Positions 41,560 through 50,608 of a stretch of 64,000 bases of DNA are shown one piece after another; the stretch's first letter is position 1; each line of letters opens with the position of its first letter. The notes under the pieces were generated by a model. It did no database searches. It was not told the origin of the DNA and was given only the letters and a program-made list of their open reading frames with translations. The position numbers and the translations under genes are program-made. Origin of the DNA: Planctomycetota bacterium (lineage in GTDB: Bacteria > Planctomycetota > SZUA-567 > H5-PLA8); contig JAOSKN010000003.1 in the NCBI GenBank assembly GCA_027493525.1, forward strand, positions 1,116,001 through 1,180,000, given 5' to 3'.

Positions 41560-44500
41560 ATGAATGGCCGGGCCTTTTGCTGCGTGGTCATGCTGGCCGG
41601 ATGGGCGTCCCTGGGCGGCGCGGCGCTGCGCGCGCAGGATGCGGTCGAGCTGCCTGAAGGGGTGCAGGCCGTCTGGGACCTCGAGAAGGCCCAGCGGGAC
41701 GCGACGCCCACGCGCGAGCGCGTCTGCCTGAACGGGCTCTGGCGCTGGCAACCGGTATCGGAAGCGAACAAGCCGGTTCCTGAACAGGCCGGCGAGAACG
41801 CGAAGCCCGAGCCGGCCGCGGAACAGCCCCCGACCCAAGGCTGGGGCTACTTGAAGGTCCCCTCCTACTGGCCCGCGGTCCACGCTCCGGACTCCGAACA
41901 GCCGCGCTGGTTCCCGCATCCGGCCTGGGACCTCAAGGGGCTGCGCGGCACCAAGAGCGCGTGGTATCAGCGCGAGATCGAGGTTCCCGAGGCATGGAAA
42001 GGGCGCCGCATCGCGCTCCGCGCCGAGTACCTCAATTCCTACGCCGTCGTCTACCTCGACGGGAAGCAGGCCGGCGAAGCGCGCTATCCGGCCTGCGACC
42101 TCGACCTGACGGCGCACTGCAAGCCCGGCCAGAAGCAGTCCCTTTCGCTGCTGGTCGTGGCCTTGCCGCTGAAGGGCGTGATGACTTCGTACCACGACAC
42201 GAACACGGCTCGGACGGTGAAGGGCTCGGTGAGCCTGAAGGGGCTTTGCGGGGACGTGTTCCTGGAGAGCGCGCCGGCGCAGGGGCGGATCGCCGACCTG
42301 AAGGTGGACACCTCGGTCCGCAAGGGCGAGATCCAGGTCGAGGCCGAATTGCAGGGCCTGGCCTGGAACCTGGAGTACACGCTGCACGCCAAGGTCAGCG
42401 ACGGGGACCGGGCGGTCGCGGAGTTCTCCAGCACGCGGTTCATCCTGGAAGACCTCAAGTTCGGGCGCATCGCCTTCGGCACGAAGTGGAAGCCCGAGAA
42501 GCTCTGGGATCTGCACACGCCTCAGCATATGCACCACCTAGAAGTCACCTTGCGGAACGAGAAGGGCGCGCAGAACGAACAAGGCGAAACGGTGGACGTG
42601 GCGCTGCCGGTGCGCTTCGGGTTCCGCGAGTTCTGGATCGAGGGCCGCGACTTTTATCTCAACGGGACGCGGATCTTTCTCTCCGGCGTGCCCCTGGACA
42701 ACGCGCAGACGGGCGTCTACGCCGCCAGCTACGAGGGCGCCAAGGAGACGCTGCTGCGCATGAAGAGCTGGGGGAACAATTTCACCTACACGCACAACTA
42801 CGGCTGCGACCCGGGCTCGCACCTGGGCTTCGGGGAGATTCTCCGCGCGGCCGACGACGCGGGCATGCTGGTTTCTTTTTCGCAGCCGCATTTCAGCCAT
42901 TACGACTGGGACGACCCCTATGCGGACTGGAAGAACGGCTACTCCGATCACGCGAGGTTCTATGTGCAGCAGGCGGGCAACCACCCGGCGGTGGCGATGT
43001 ACGCGATGAACCACAACGCCGGCGGCTACACGGGCGACATGGACCCGGACAAGATCGACGGCGCGACGGACCACCGGAACCACCCCTGGAGCCGGAACAC
43101 CGCGCAGCGCGCGCTGCGCGCCGAGGCGCTGGTGCGGCGGCTCGATCCGGGGCGCGTGATCTACCACCATTCTTCGGGCAATCTCGGCTCGATGTGGACC
43201 TGCAATTTCTACCCGAATTTCGTGCCCATTCAGGAGCTCTCGGACTGGTTCGGACACTGGGCGACGGCGGGGAAGGCGCCGGCGTTCACCTGCGAATACG
43301 GCGCGCCGTTCACCTGGGACTTCACGATGTACCGCGGCTTCTTTCCCCGCACGCAGGCGGACGGGAAGGTCGTGCAGGAGCGCGTCTTCGGCAGCGCGGT
43401 CGTGCCGTGGGAATTCAGCCTGGCCGAATGGAACGCTCAATTCCTGGGCGACGCGGCGTATAAAATCAGCGAACGGGACAAGGCCAACCTGCGCTGGGAA
43501 ACGGAGAAGCTCAAGGCCGGCAAGGAGTGGCACCGCTGGGACTATCCCACGCATGTGGGCTCCCGCGACCTCGACGAGCAGTTTCCGGTGATCGGGCAGT
43601 ATTATGCCGACAACTGGCCGGCCTTCCGGACCTGGGGCGTCTCGGCGATTTCGGCCTGGCAGCATCACAGCTACTGGAAGTTGCGCGAAGGGGCCGACAC
43701 GAGCCGCAAGGCGCTCCCGGTGGACTGGGCGCGCCTGCAGAAGCCCGGCTTCAGCGCGGATTACATCGAGAACATCTCGAAAAACAGTCTCATGTCGTAT
43801 GCGCGGGAGGACTGGGTCGCCACGCCCGCCTCGGACGCGCTCCAGCGCTACAACATGCCTCTCCTGGCGTACCTCGCGGGCAAGCCCGGAGCCTTCACCA
43901 GCAAGGACCATCTTTTCACGCCCGGCGAGCGCTTCGAGAAGCAGCTCGTCCTGATCAACAATTCGCGCCTCGCGCAGGACTGCGAATGCGCGTGGTCGCT
44001 GAACCTGCCCCAGGCCGCGGCCGGCTCGAAGAAGCTCACCCTCCCCACGGGCGGGATCGAGAAGCTCCCGCTGCGCTTCGAACTGCCGGCGGACCTGCCC
44101 CCGGGGTCCTACGAGCTGAGCGCCAGCGTCCGGTTCGGGAACGGCGAGACGCAGAAGGATACGTTCGCGATCCGCGTCCTGCCCGCCCCGCCGGCGGCCG
44201 CGCTCGAGGCCCGGATCGCGCTCTTCGACCCGCGGGGCGAGACGGCCAAGCTCCTCAACGGGCTGGGCGCGAAGTACACACGGATCGAAGCGGACGCGGA
44301 CCTGGCCGGATTCGAGCTGCTCATCGTCGGCAAAGCCGCGCTGGATCTGGAGTCGCCGGCGCCGGACCTGGCCAAGGTGCGCGACGGGCTGAAGGTCGTG
44401 GTCTTCGAGCAGACCTCGCAGGCGTTGGAGCGGCGCCTGGGCTTCCGCGTGCAGGAGTACGGCCTGCGGCAGGTCTTCGCCCGCGTGCCCGGGCACGCGC

Positions 44501-45561
44501 TGCTGGCGGGGCTGGACGACGAGGCCCTGCGCGACTGGCGCGGCTCGGCGACGCTGCTGCCCGAGCGGCTTTCGCCGGACTACAACATCAATGTGTTCAA
44601 GGGCTCGCCGACGGTCCCATGGTGCGGCCTGGACGTGCCGAGGCTCTGGCGCTGCGGGAACCGCGGCAACGTGGCCTCCGTGCCGATCGAGAAACCCGCG
44701 TGCGGCGATTTCCTGGCTCTGGCCGACGGCGGCTTCAGCCAGCAGTACGCGCCCTTGCTCGAATACCGCGAAGGGCAGGGCATGGCGCTCTTTTGCCAGT
44801 TGGACGTAACGGGACGCACCGAGGCCGACCCCGCGGCGGAGACGCTGGCGCGGAACATCCTTTCGTACGCGGCGCGCTGGAAGCCAAAGCCGCGCCGGGC
44901 GGTGCTGTACGCCGGCGCCCCCGAAGGCCTGGCGCACCTGAAGCGCGCGGGCTTTGCCGTGAGCGCCTACGCGGGCGGGAGCCCCAAGCCGGATCAGCTC
45001 CTGGCCGTCGGTCCCGGCGGCGGCGCGGCGCTCTCGGCGCACGGCGAAGCGCTCGCGGCGTGGCTCAAGTCGGGCGGCCGGCTGCTGGCCCTGGGCCTGG
45101 ATGAAAAGGAGACCGGCGCGTTTCTGCCCTTCAAGGTCGGCACGCGGACGGCGGAACACCTGGCCGCGTACTTCGAGCGCGCCGGCGCGGAGAGCCCCTT
45201 CGCCGGGCTCGGCCCCGCCGACGTGCACTGCCGCAATCCGCGCGAGCTGCCGCTCATCACGGAAGGCGCGACGCCGCTCGCCAACGGCGTCCTGGCGCAG
45301 GCACAAGAGGGCCAAGTCGTCTTCTGCCAACTCGTGCCGTGGAGCTTCGAGTACAAGATCCCGCAGCACAACAAGCGCACGTTCCGGCGCGCCTCGTGCC
45401 TGGTCTCGCGGCTGCTGGGCAACCTGGACGCGCAGGCCTCGACGCTGGTACTCGAGCGCTTCAAAGCGCCGGTTAAGGGTCCGGAGCGGCGCTGGCTCGA
45501 AGGCCTGTATCTCGACGAGCCGGAGATTTGGGACGACCCGTACCGGGCGTTCCGCTGGTAG
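41560..45561 (+). CDS. Large secreted GH2-like glycoside hydrolase, divergent active site
   Basis: 1333 residues from ATG 41560 (AAGGAG upstream; signal peptide FCCVVMLAGWASLGGAALRA). The N-terminal part is a GH2 sugar-binding domain (VCLNGLWRW, YLKVPSYWPAVH, SAWYQREIEVPEAWKGRRIA), followed by the GH2 immunoglobulin-like domain and barrel (FREFWIEGRDFYLNGTRIFL). At the usual acid/base position NHNAGG replaces the expected NE, while TCEYGAPF keeps a Glu at the nucleophile position. From about residue 780 an Ig-like domain and a glutamine-amidotransferase-like domain follow (LNGLGAKYTRIEADADLAG), as in beta-galactosidase-type multi-domain proteins. Substrate unknown, likely an extracellular polysaccharide. 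Confidence 0.82.
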   Translation: MNGRAFCCVVMLAGWASLGGAALRAQDAVELPEGVQAVWDLEKAQRDATPTRERVCLNGLWRWQPVSEANKPVPEQAGENAKPEPAAEQPPTQGWGYLKVPSYWPAVHAPDSEQPRWFPHPAWDLKGLRGTKSAWYQREIEVPEAWKGRRIALRAEYLNSYAVVYLDGKQAGEARYPACDLDLTAHCKPGQKQSLSLLVVALPLKGVMTSYHDTNTARTVKGSVSLKGLCGDVFLESAPAQGRIADLKVDTSVRKGEIQVEAELQGLAWNLEYTLHAKVSDGDRAVAEFSSTRFILEDLKFGRIAFGTKWKPEKLWDLHTPQHMHHLEVTLRNEKGAQNEQGETVDVALPVRFGFREFWIEGRDFYLNGTRIFLSGVPLDNAQTGVYAASYEGAKETLLRMKSWGNNFTYTHNYGCDPGSHLGFGEILRAADDAGMLVSFSQPHFSHYDWDDPYADWKNGYSDHARFYVQQAGNHPAVAMYAMNHNAGGYTGDMDPDKIDGATDHRNHPWSRNTAQRALRAEALVRRLDPGRVIYHHSSGNLGSMWTCNFYPNFVPIQELSDWFGHWATAGKAPAFTCEYGAPFTWDFTMYRGFFPRTQADGKVVQERVFGSAVVPWEFSLAEWNAQFLGDAAYKISERDKANLRWETEKLKAGKEWHRWDYPTHVGSRDLDEQFPVIGQYYADNWPAFRTWGVSAISAWQHHSYWKLREGADTSRKALPVDWARLQKPGFSADYIENISKNSLMSYAREDWVATPASDALQRYNMPLLAYLAGKPGAFTSKDHLFTPGERFEKQLVLINNSRLAQDCECAWSLNLPQAAAGSKKLTLPTGGIEKLPLRFELPADLPPGSYELSASVRFGNGETQKDTFAIRVLPAPPAAALEARIALFDPRGETAKLLNGLGAKYTRIEADADLAGFELLIVGKAALDLESPAPDLAKVRDGLKVVVFEQTSQALERRLGFRVQEYGLRQVFARVPGHALLAGLDDEALRDWRGSATLLPERLSPDYNINVFKGSPTVPWCGLDVPRLWRCGNRGNVASVPIEKPACGDFLALADGGFSQQYAPLLEYREGQGMALFCQLDVTGRTEADPAAETLARNILSYAARWKPKPRRAVLYAGAPEGLAHLKRAGFAVSAYAGGSPKPDQLLAVGPGGGAALSAHGEALAAWLKSGGRLLALGLDEKETGAFLPFKVGTRTAEHLAAYFERAGAESPFAGLGPADVHCRNPRELPLITEGATPLANGVLAQAQEGQVVFCQLVPWSFEYKIPQHNKRTFRRASCLVSRLLGNLDAQASTLVLERFKAPVKGPERRWLEGLYLDEPEIWDDPYRAFRW

Positions 45562-45564
45562 GCG

Positions 45565-47334
45565 TTACGGCCGCCCCGGCAGCAGCAGCCCTTTGGGGCG
45601 GGCGGCCAGTCCCAGGCGCTTGATGAAGGGGCGCTCCCGCGCCGGGTCGTCGGTGTGCGCGAAGTAGAAGTTCCAGAAGCGCGCGAAGTCCGCCGCGACG
45701 CGCGCGTCGGAGAGTTCCTGCATCCCCGCGAGGTACGCGTCGAGGTCCGCGCGGAAGTCGCGCAGCCCCGCCCCGCGCGAGCGCAGCGCTTCCATCAGTT
45801 CCGGATCCCAGGTCAGCACGAAGCCCTCGATCGAGCCCATGCGAACCGTGTAGTACGGAATGAACCGGTCGAAGTGCATCGGTTCGACGTACCCGTCGGG
45901 CCGGAACATGAAGTGCATGCGCCGCTCGAAGAGCACGTAGTCGACGGTGGGCAGCTTCTCGTGCCCCGGCACGCCGCGCTGCTGAAGCTCGCGGCGCGCG
46001 ATGACGCGGTCCGTGAGCCCGTGGCCTTCCAGGATCTCATGGAAGCCGGCCTTGTAGGCGATGCGGGCCTCCGAGCCGAAGATCAGGACCCGCACGGGCA
46101 GGTCCTCGGTGCAGGCGCGCAGTTCCGCGGCCAGTTCGTCGTAGCGCGCACGGACCTCCGGCGCGTAGGAGCCCCACTCGTTCCAGATCCAGCGACCGTA
46201 GCCGTGGATCGGCGCGATCCAGATCACCAGCGCGGGCCCCGCGGTCAGGAACGCCGCGCACCCCGCGCGCAGCCGCGGGGAGACCGGAGCGCGCAACAGG
46301 AGCAGGTCCAGGGCGAGCAGGTAGAAAGGCGTGGCGGGAATCAGCAGCCGCGCGAACATGAAATCCCCGCCGACGCGGATGACGTAAAAGGTGTAGCTCG
46401 CCGCGAGGGCCAGCGCGAACAGCCCCGGCGCGGCGAAGCCCTCGCGCAGGCTCGGGCGCTCGCGGCGCCAGCGCCACGCGGCGAACGCGCCGAGCGGGAC
46501 GAGCATGAAGAGCGACCAGTACGTGCGGAGATAAACCCACGCGTAATACGCGCCCTGCTCGTACCAGGGCAGAGACGCCGACTTGGCGTAGTAGGTGTTT
46601 GGGAAGAAGTCGCCGTAGTACGCCATGCGCCAGGCCTGCGCGGGCGCCCAGAAGAACGCCACGCCCGCGGCGAAGAGCGCGCCCGCGAGGGCCCGCCGCG
46701 GAGCCTGCCAGAGCACGTACACGCCGGCCACCGCCGCCGGCAGCATCCCATCCGGGCGCAGGAGCGACGCCGCGCCGAAGAGCGCCCCCGCCGCCAGGGC
46801 CCGCGCGGGCGTCACGCCTTGCCAGACCAGGACCGCGTAACCTCCCAGGAGCGCCAGCGCGAAGGGGGTCGTCTCGATCCCGCTCGTGGCGTAAACGTTC
46901 CAGTCCGGATGGAAGGCCCCGGCGAGCGCCGCGAAGGGCGCGGCCCAGGGCAGGGCCAGCCCGTACCGGGCGCGCAACCGCAGCGGCAGCAGCCCCAGCA
47001 GGAGCAGCGCGCCGGCGTAGCAGAACACGCTGGTGGCATTGGCCCAGGTCTCCGGTCCCGCGCCGAGCGCCATGCCCAGCGCGACCCAGAGAATCCAGAG
47101 CAGGTCCGTGAAGCCCTCCACCCGTTCGCCCGGGTTGAAGACCAGCCCCTGCCCGTTCACCAGGTTCTGCGCGTAGCGGTAGCCCAGGTACGCATCGTCG
47201 CAGTGCCACCAGAGCCGCAGGGCCTGGAAGAGCCCCCAACCGAGCGCCAGCGCCAGGAGCGCCCAGGCGGCGCGGTCGCGCGCCAGGCCGGGTGCGTGAG
47301 TGGGTTCGGGCGTCGCGCCGGATGCGTCGGGCAT
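45565..47334 (-). CDS. Polytopic membrane glycosyltransferase-like protein
   Basis: 589 residues from ATG at the complement of 47334; a GTG at 47427 would add 31 residues but has no ribosome site. About ten membrane helices are present. The first periplasmic loop contains the DDAYLGYRYAQNLVNGQGLV and NPGERVEGFTDLLW motif of GT-C / ArnT-PMT-type sugar transferases (Asp pair for metal and lipid-sugar donor). A soluble C-terminal domain of about 200 residues follows. The family moves a sugar from a polyprenyl phosphate to an acceptor in the periplasm. Acceptor unknown. The gene converges on the GH2-like gene. Confidence 0.72.
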   Translation of the reverse strand: MPDASGATPEPTHAPGLARDRAAWALLALALGWGLFQALRLWWHCDDAYLGYRYAQNLVNGQGLVFNPGERVEGFTDLLWILWVALGMALGAGPETWANATSVFCYAGALLLLGLLPLRLRARYGLALPWAAPFAALAGAFHPDWNVYATSGIETTPFALALLGGYAVLVWQGVTPARALAAGALFGAASLLRPDGMLPAAVAGVYVLWQAPRRALAGALFAAGVAFFWAPAQAWRMAYYGDFFPNTYYAKSASLPWYEQGAYYAWVYLRTYWSLFMLVPLGAFAAWRWRRERPSLREGFAAPGLFALALAASYTFYVIRVGGDFMFARLLIPATPFYLLALDLLLLRAPVSPRLRAGCAAFLTAGPALVIWIAPIHGYGRWIWNEWGSYAPEVRARYDELAAELRACTEDLPVRVLIFGSEARIAYKAGFHEILEGHGLTDRVIARRELQQRGVPGHEKLPTVDYVLFERRMHFMFRPDGYVEPMHFDRFIPYYTVRMGSIEGFVLTWDPELMEALRSRGAGLRDFRADLDAYLAGMQELSDARVAADFARFWNFYFAHTDDPARERPFIKRLGLAARPKGLLLPGRP

Positions 47335-47484
47335 GTGTTCGGGGCCGCCGGAGGTTCGAGGGAGTCTAGGCTTTCCCGCGGGGCTTGTCACCCGCCTCGC
47401 GCGGGGGAGGCGGGATGACGTGCTCACTTGCCCGCGAGTTTCAGGCCTGTACGATCAATGGTTTGAGCATATGGAGATCCAAGC

Positions 47485-48027
47485 ATGCGCCGCCTGGACC
47501 CGACTCTCTTGCTGTGTTGCATCCTCCTCTCCACCGCTTGCGCCGAGGACGGCAACCGGATGCCCGAGCTGGCGCAGACGGTGCTCGAGAAGGCCGAGAC
47601 GTTCATCCTTTATTCGCTCGACCCCGCTGCCAGCCGAGGCGAGGAAAAGCCCAAGGACGCTTTTCACGGCTACGCGGTGCTCGGGCAGACCGAGGTCAAG
47701 GACGCCGACGCGCGAGCCAAGCTCGTCGAGGCCTTCAAGAAAGGCGTGAAGGAGAATCAGGGCGAGGTCGCGATGTGTTTCGAACCGCGCCACGGCATCC
47801 GCGTCAAGAAGGGCGAGACGACCGTGGACTTCGTGATCTGCTTCGAATGCCTGCAAGTACACTGCTACGGAGGCGGGAAGCTCCCGGCCGGCGAGGGTCG
47901 TCCGGAGCGCGCCGACGCGGGCGGCGAAGAGCGCGCCGGATTCCTGGTGGCCGCCTCGCCGCAGCCGGCCTTCGATGCCGCCCTCAAAGCCGCCGGCATC
48001 AAGCTCGCGGCGAAGCCTGGAGAGTAA
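47485..48027 (+). CDS. Secreted CFEPRHG-family protein A
   Basis: 180 residues with a signal peptide (LDPTLLLCCILLSTAC, weak lipobox). The mature part shows KPKDAFHGYAVLGQTEVK, then CFEPRHGIRVKKGETT, VDFVICFECLQV and a C-terminal amphipathic helix. The cysteines in CFEPRHG and FECLQ may coordinate metal or form disulfides. It is a paralog of the next gene, with about 70% identity by eye, and carries an insertion of about 20 residues. Function unknown; I recall similar proteins in Planctomycetes and relatives. Confidence 0.65.
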   Translation: MRRLDPTLLLCCILLSTACAEDGNRMPELAQTVLEKAETFILYSLDPAASRGEEKPKDAFHGYAVLGQTEVKDADARAKLVEAFKKGVKENQGEVAMCFEPRHGIRVKKGETTVDFVICFECLQVHCYGGGKLPAGEGRPERADAGGEERAGFLVAASPQPAFDAALKAAGIKLAAKPGE

Positions 48028-48059
48028 CCCTCGTTTCACGAACCACAGGAGCATCTGCG

Positions 48060-48560
48060 ATGCGGACGATTCGAACCTGCTTCCTGCTGGCGCTCTTTGC
48101 GCTGGCCGCCGCCGGCGCACGGGCCGAGGAGAAGAACCGGATCCCCGAGGCGGTTCAGGCGGCGCTTGAAAAAGCCGAGTCGTTCACGCTCTATTCCCTG
48201 GACCCCCGCGAGCGCGAGGAAAAGCCCAAGGACGCTTTTCACGGCTACGCGGTGCTCGGGCAGACGGAAGTGAAAGAGGCCGAGACCCGCAAGGAGCTGC
48301 TTGCGGCGTTTAAGAAGGGGGTTGAGGAGAACCAGGGCGAGATGGCCAAATGCTTCGAGCCCCGCCATGGGATTCGCGTCAAGGACGGCGAGACGACCCA
48401 CGACCTGGTGATCTGCTTCGAGTGCCTCCAGGTCCTGAGTTACCGCGATGCAAAAGAGGAAAGGGAGCAGCATTTCCTGGTCAGCGCCTCGCCGCAGCCG
48501 GCTTTCGACGCCGTCCTCAAGGCCGCCGGCGTCAAGCTCGCGCCGAAGCCCGGAGAGTAG
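48060..48560 (+). CDS. Secreted CFEPRHG-family protein B
   Basis: 166 residues from ATG 48060 with a clear signal peptide (TIRTCFLLALFALAAAGARA). It shows the same blocks as its upstream neighbour: KPKDAFHGYAVLGQTEVKEA, CFEPRHGIRVKDGETTHDLV and ICFECLQVLSYRD. It lacks the neighbour's insertion. The two genes are separated by 32 bp and lie in the same direction, a recent tandem duplication. Function unknown. Confidence 0.65.
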   Translation: MRTIRTCFLLALFALAAAGARAEEKNRIPEAVQAALEKAESFTLYSLDPREREEKPKDAFHGYAVLGQTEVKEAETRKELLAAFKKGVEENQGEMAKCFEPRHGIRVKDGETTHDLVICFECLQVLSYRDAKEEREQHFLVSASPQPAFDAVLKAAGVKLAPKPGE

Positions 48561-48587
48561 CCGCGCCCCTTTGAGGAACCCGCATCC

Positions 48588-49667
48588 ATGACCTCTTCCG
48601 AGCCGCCGGTACGCCTCGGCCTCGTCGGCTGCGGCGGCATCTCGCACGTCCACGCCAAGGCCGCGCTGACGATCCCCGAGACCGTCCGCATCGCCGCCTG
48701 CTGCGACATCCACGAGCCCGCCGCGAAGGCCTGGGCCGAGAAGTACGGCTGCGAGAGCCACCACGCCGATTACGCCGCGATGCTCCGCGCGGAGCGGCTC
48801 GACGGCGTGCTCCTGGCCACCTGGCCCAACCAGCACCGCGAACAGATCGAGCGCTGCCTCGACGCCGGCGCGCGCGCGATCCTCTGCGAGAAGGCGCTCG
48901 CGCTGAGCCCCGCCGAGGCCCTGGAGATCCGCGCGCTGGCGCGCGCGCGCGCGGCCATCGTCATGGAAGGCTTCATGTTCCGGCACCATCCGGCCGTCGC
49001 GAAGCTCGACGAGCTGCTCGCCTCGGGCCGCCTGGGCCCGCTCGATTCGATCCGCGCGGACTTCAGCGCCTACGACGCCGAACGGGCCCCGGCCGACGAC
49101 GCGAGCCGCAACTGGCGGCAGCGCAAGGAATGCGGCGGCGGGATTCCCTTCGACTTCGCCTGCTACTGCGTCAACGCCTGCCAGCACTTCGCCGGCGCGC
49201 CCCCCGTGCGGGTCTGGTGCCGCGGCGGGACCAGCCCGCATTACGGGACCGTCAACCGCATGTACGCGATGCTCGAATACGCCAACGGGGTCGTCGCCAC
49301 CCTGGAGAGCAGCAAGAAGGCCAACCACAGCCAGCGCGTGGAACTGGCCTGCGCGCACGGCCGCCTCGTCCTGCCCGTCGCCTGGAGCCTGCCCCTCCCC
49401 GTCGCCATCGCCGAGCAGCGCTGTCCCGGCTGGATCGACTTCGAGCGCCTCTCGCACCCCGTCGAGGACGCCAACGCCTACGCGCGCCAGTTCGAGAACT
49501 TCGCCGCCGCGATCCGCGGGCGCGCGCGCCCCGGCATGCCCCTCGACGAGTCCGTCGCCAACGCCTACACGCTCGAGGCGCTGATCGCGAGCCTCGAGCA
49601 AGGCGAGCCCGTCGCGGTCAAGCTCCCCCATGACCTGGCCGCCGCGCTGGAACGGCCCGCGCGATGA
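48588..49667 (+). CDS. Gfo/Idh/MocA-family oxidoreductase
   Basis: 359 residues. The N-terminal Rossmann fold has GLVGCGGISHVHAKAAL (GxGGxxH-type nucleotide-binding loop), the ADYAAMLRAERLDGVLLATW strand-helix and CEKALALSPAEA, where the family's EKP is EKA. The C-terminal domain has the central antiparallel sheet (MYAMLEYANGVVATLESSKK). The enzyme uses NAD(P) on a sugar or sugar acid. It overlaps the next gene (sugar-phosphate isomerase type) by ATGA, so both act in one pathway, for example degradation of an inositol- or glucose-type sugar. Confidence 0.92.
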   Translation: MTSSEPPVRLGLVGCGGISHVHAKAALTIPETVRIAACCDIHEPAAKAWAEKYGCESHHADYAAMLRAERLDGVLLATWPNQHREQIERCLDAGARAILCEKALALSPAEALEIRALARARAAIVMEGFMFRHHPAVAKLDELLASGRLGPLDSIRADFSAYDAERAPADDASRNWRQRKECGGGIPFDFACYCVNACQHFAGAPPVRVWCRGGTSPHYGTVNRMYAMLEYANGVVATLESSKKANHSQRVELACAHGRLVLPVAWSLPLPVAIAEQRCPGWIDFERLSHPVEDANAYARQFENFAAAIRGRARPGMPLDESVANAYTLEALIASLEQGEPVAVKLPHDLAAALERPAR

Positions 49668-50545
49668 GGCTCGGCGGCTTCCACGGCGCCCGGGACGCGG
49701 CGCAGCTCGACGCGCTCTGCGAGAAGCTCGACGCGCTCGGGCTCTCCGCCATCTCCGCGCCCGGCCGGCTGCTCGAGATGGACGACGACGAATGCGCGGC
49801 CTACGGCGAAGCCGCCCGCGCGCGCGGCCTTGTCGTCGGCGAAGCGGGCATGTGGCAGAACCTGCTGACCGACGACGCGAGCCTGCGCGCCGAACGGATC
49901 GAGCGCGTCCGCGCGCTGCTGCGCAAGGCCGAACGGATGGGCTGCCGCTGCGTGGTGAGCCTCGTCGGGACGAAGGATCCCTCCGATTCCGCCGCGGCCC
50001 CCCACCCTTACCTGTATACGGACGACTGCAAACGGGAGTTCCGCGAGGTCGTGCTGCGCATCCTCGACGGCCTGGACCTGCGCGCGACGAAGTACGTCAT
50101 CGAGCCCTGGCACAACAGCTTCTTCTACCAGCCCGAAGAGATCCGCGGGTTTCTCGACGCCGTCGCCCATCCGGCCCTCGGCCTGCATCTCGACCAGATG
50201 AACATGGTCAGCCAGCCGTACTTCTACAACACGTCCGAATTGATCCGCAAAACCTTCGACCTGCTCGCCCCCGACGTGGTAAGCGTGCACCTGAAGGACG
50301 TGCGCTGGGACCACCGCCACCTCTTTCTCAAGTGGGACGAGGTCCTCATTGGCGACGGCGTCCTCGACTACGGCGCCTACCTGACGCGCCTCGGCGCGCT
50401 GCCTCCGGACACGCCGTGCTACTGCGAGCACCTCAAGACGGAAGCCGAGTACGCCGAGAACTTCGCCCGCGCGCACGCGCAGGCGCGGAAGGCCGGCGTG
50501 CGCTTCCTGACGCGGCGGGATCCGCTGGCAGGCCCGCGCGCGTAG
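49664..50545 (+). CDS. Sugar-phosphate isomerase/epimerase (AP-endonuclease-2-type TIM barrel)
   Basis: 293 residues. The metal-site pattern of the xylose-isomerase-like TIM barrel is visible: VIEPWHNSFF (Glu), LHLDQMNMVSQPYFYN (Asp), VSVHLKDVRWDHRH (His and Asp) and YCEHLKTEAEY (Glu). The start ATG overlaps the stop of the oxidoreductase gene. The pair is a common combination in sugar catabolism, but the substrate is not shown. The protein is cytoplasmic (no signal). Confidence 0.88.
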   Translation: MRLGGFHGARDAAQLDALCEKLDALGLSAISAPGRLLEMDDDECAAYGEAARARGLVVGEAGMWQNLLTDDASLRAERIERVRALLRKAERMGCRCVVSLVGTKDPSDSAAAPHPYLYTDDCKREFREVVLRILDGLDLRATKYVIEPWHNSFFYQPEEIRGFLDAVAHPALGLHLDQMNMVSQPYFYNTSELIRKTFDLLAPDVVSVHLKDVRWDHRHLFLKWDEVLIGDGVLDYGAYLTRLGALPPDTPCYCEHLKTEAEYAENFARAHAQARKAGVRFLTRRDPLAGPRA

Positions 50546-50608
50546 AAAGTCGTCGCGTTTGCGCCGTCCTTCGGGTACATCGCTCGGGAACCTCAGGGGT
50601 CCCGAGGC

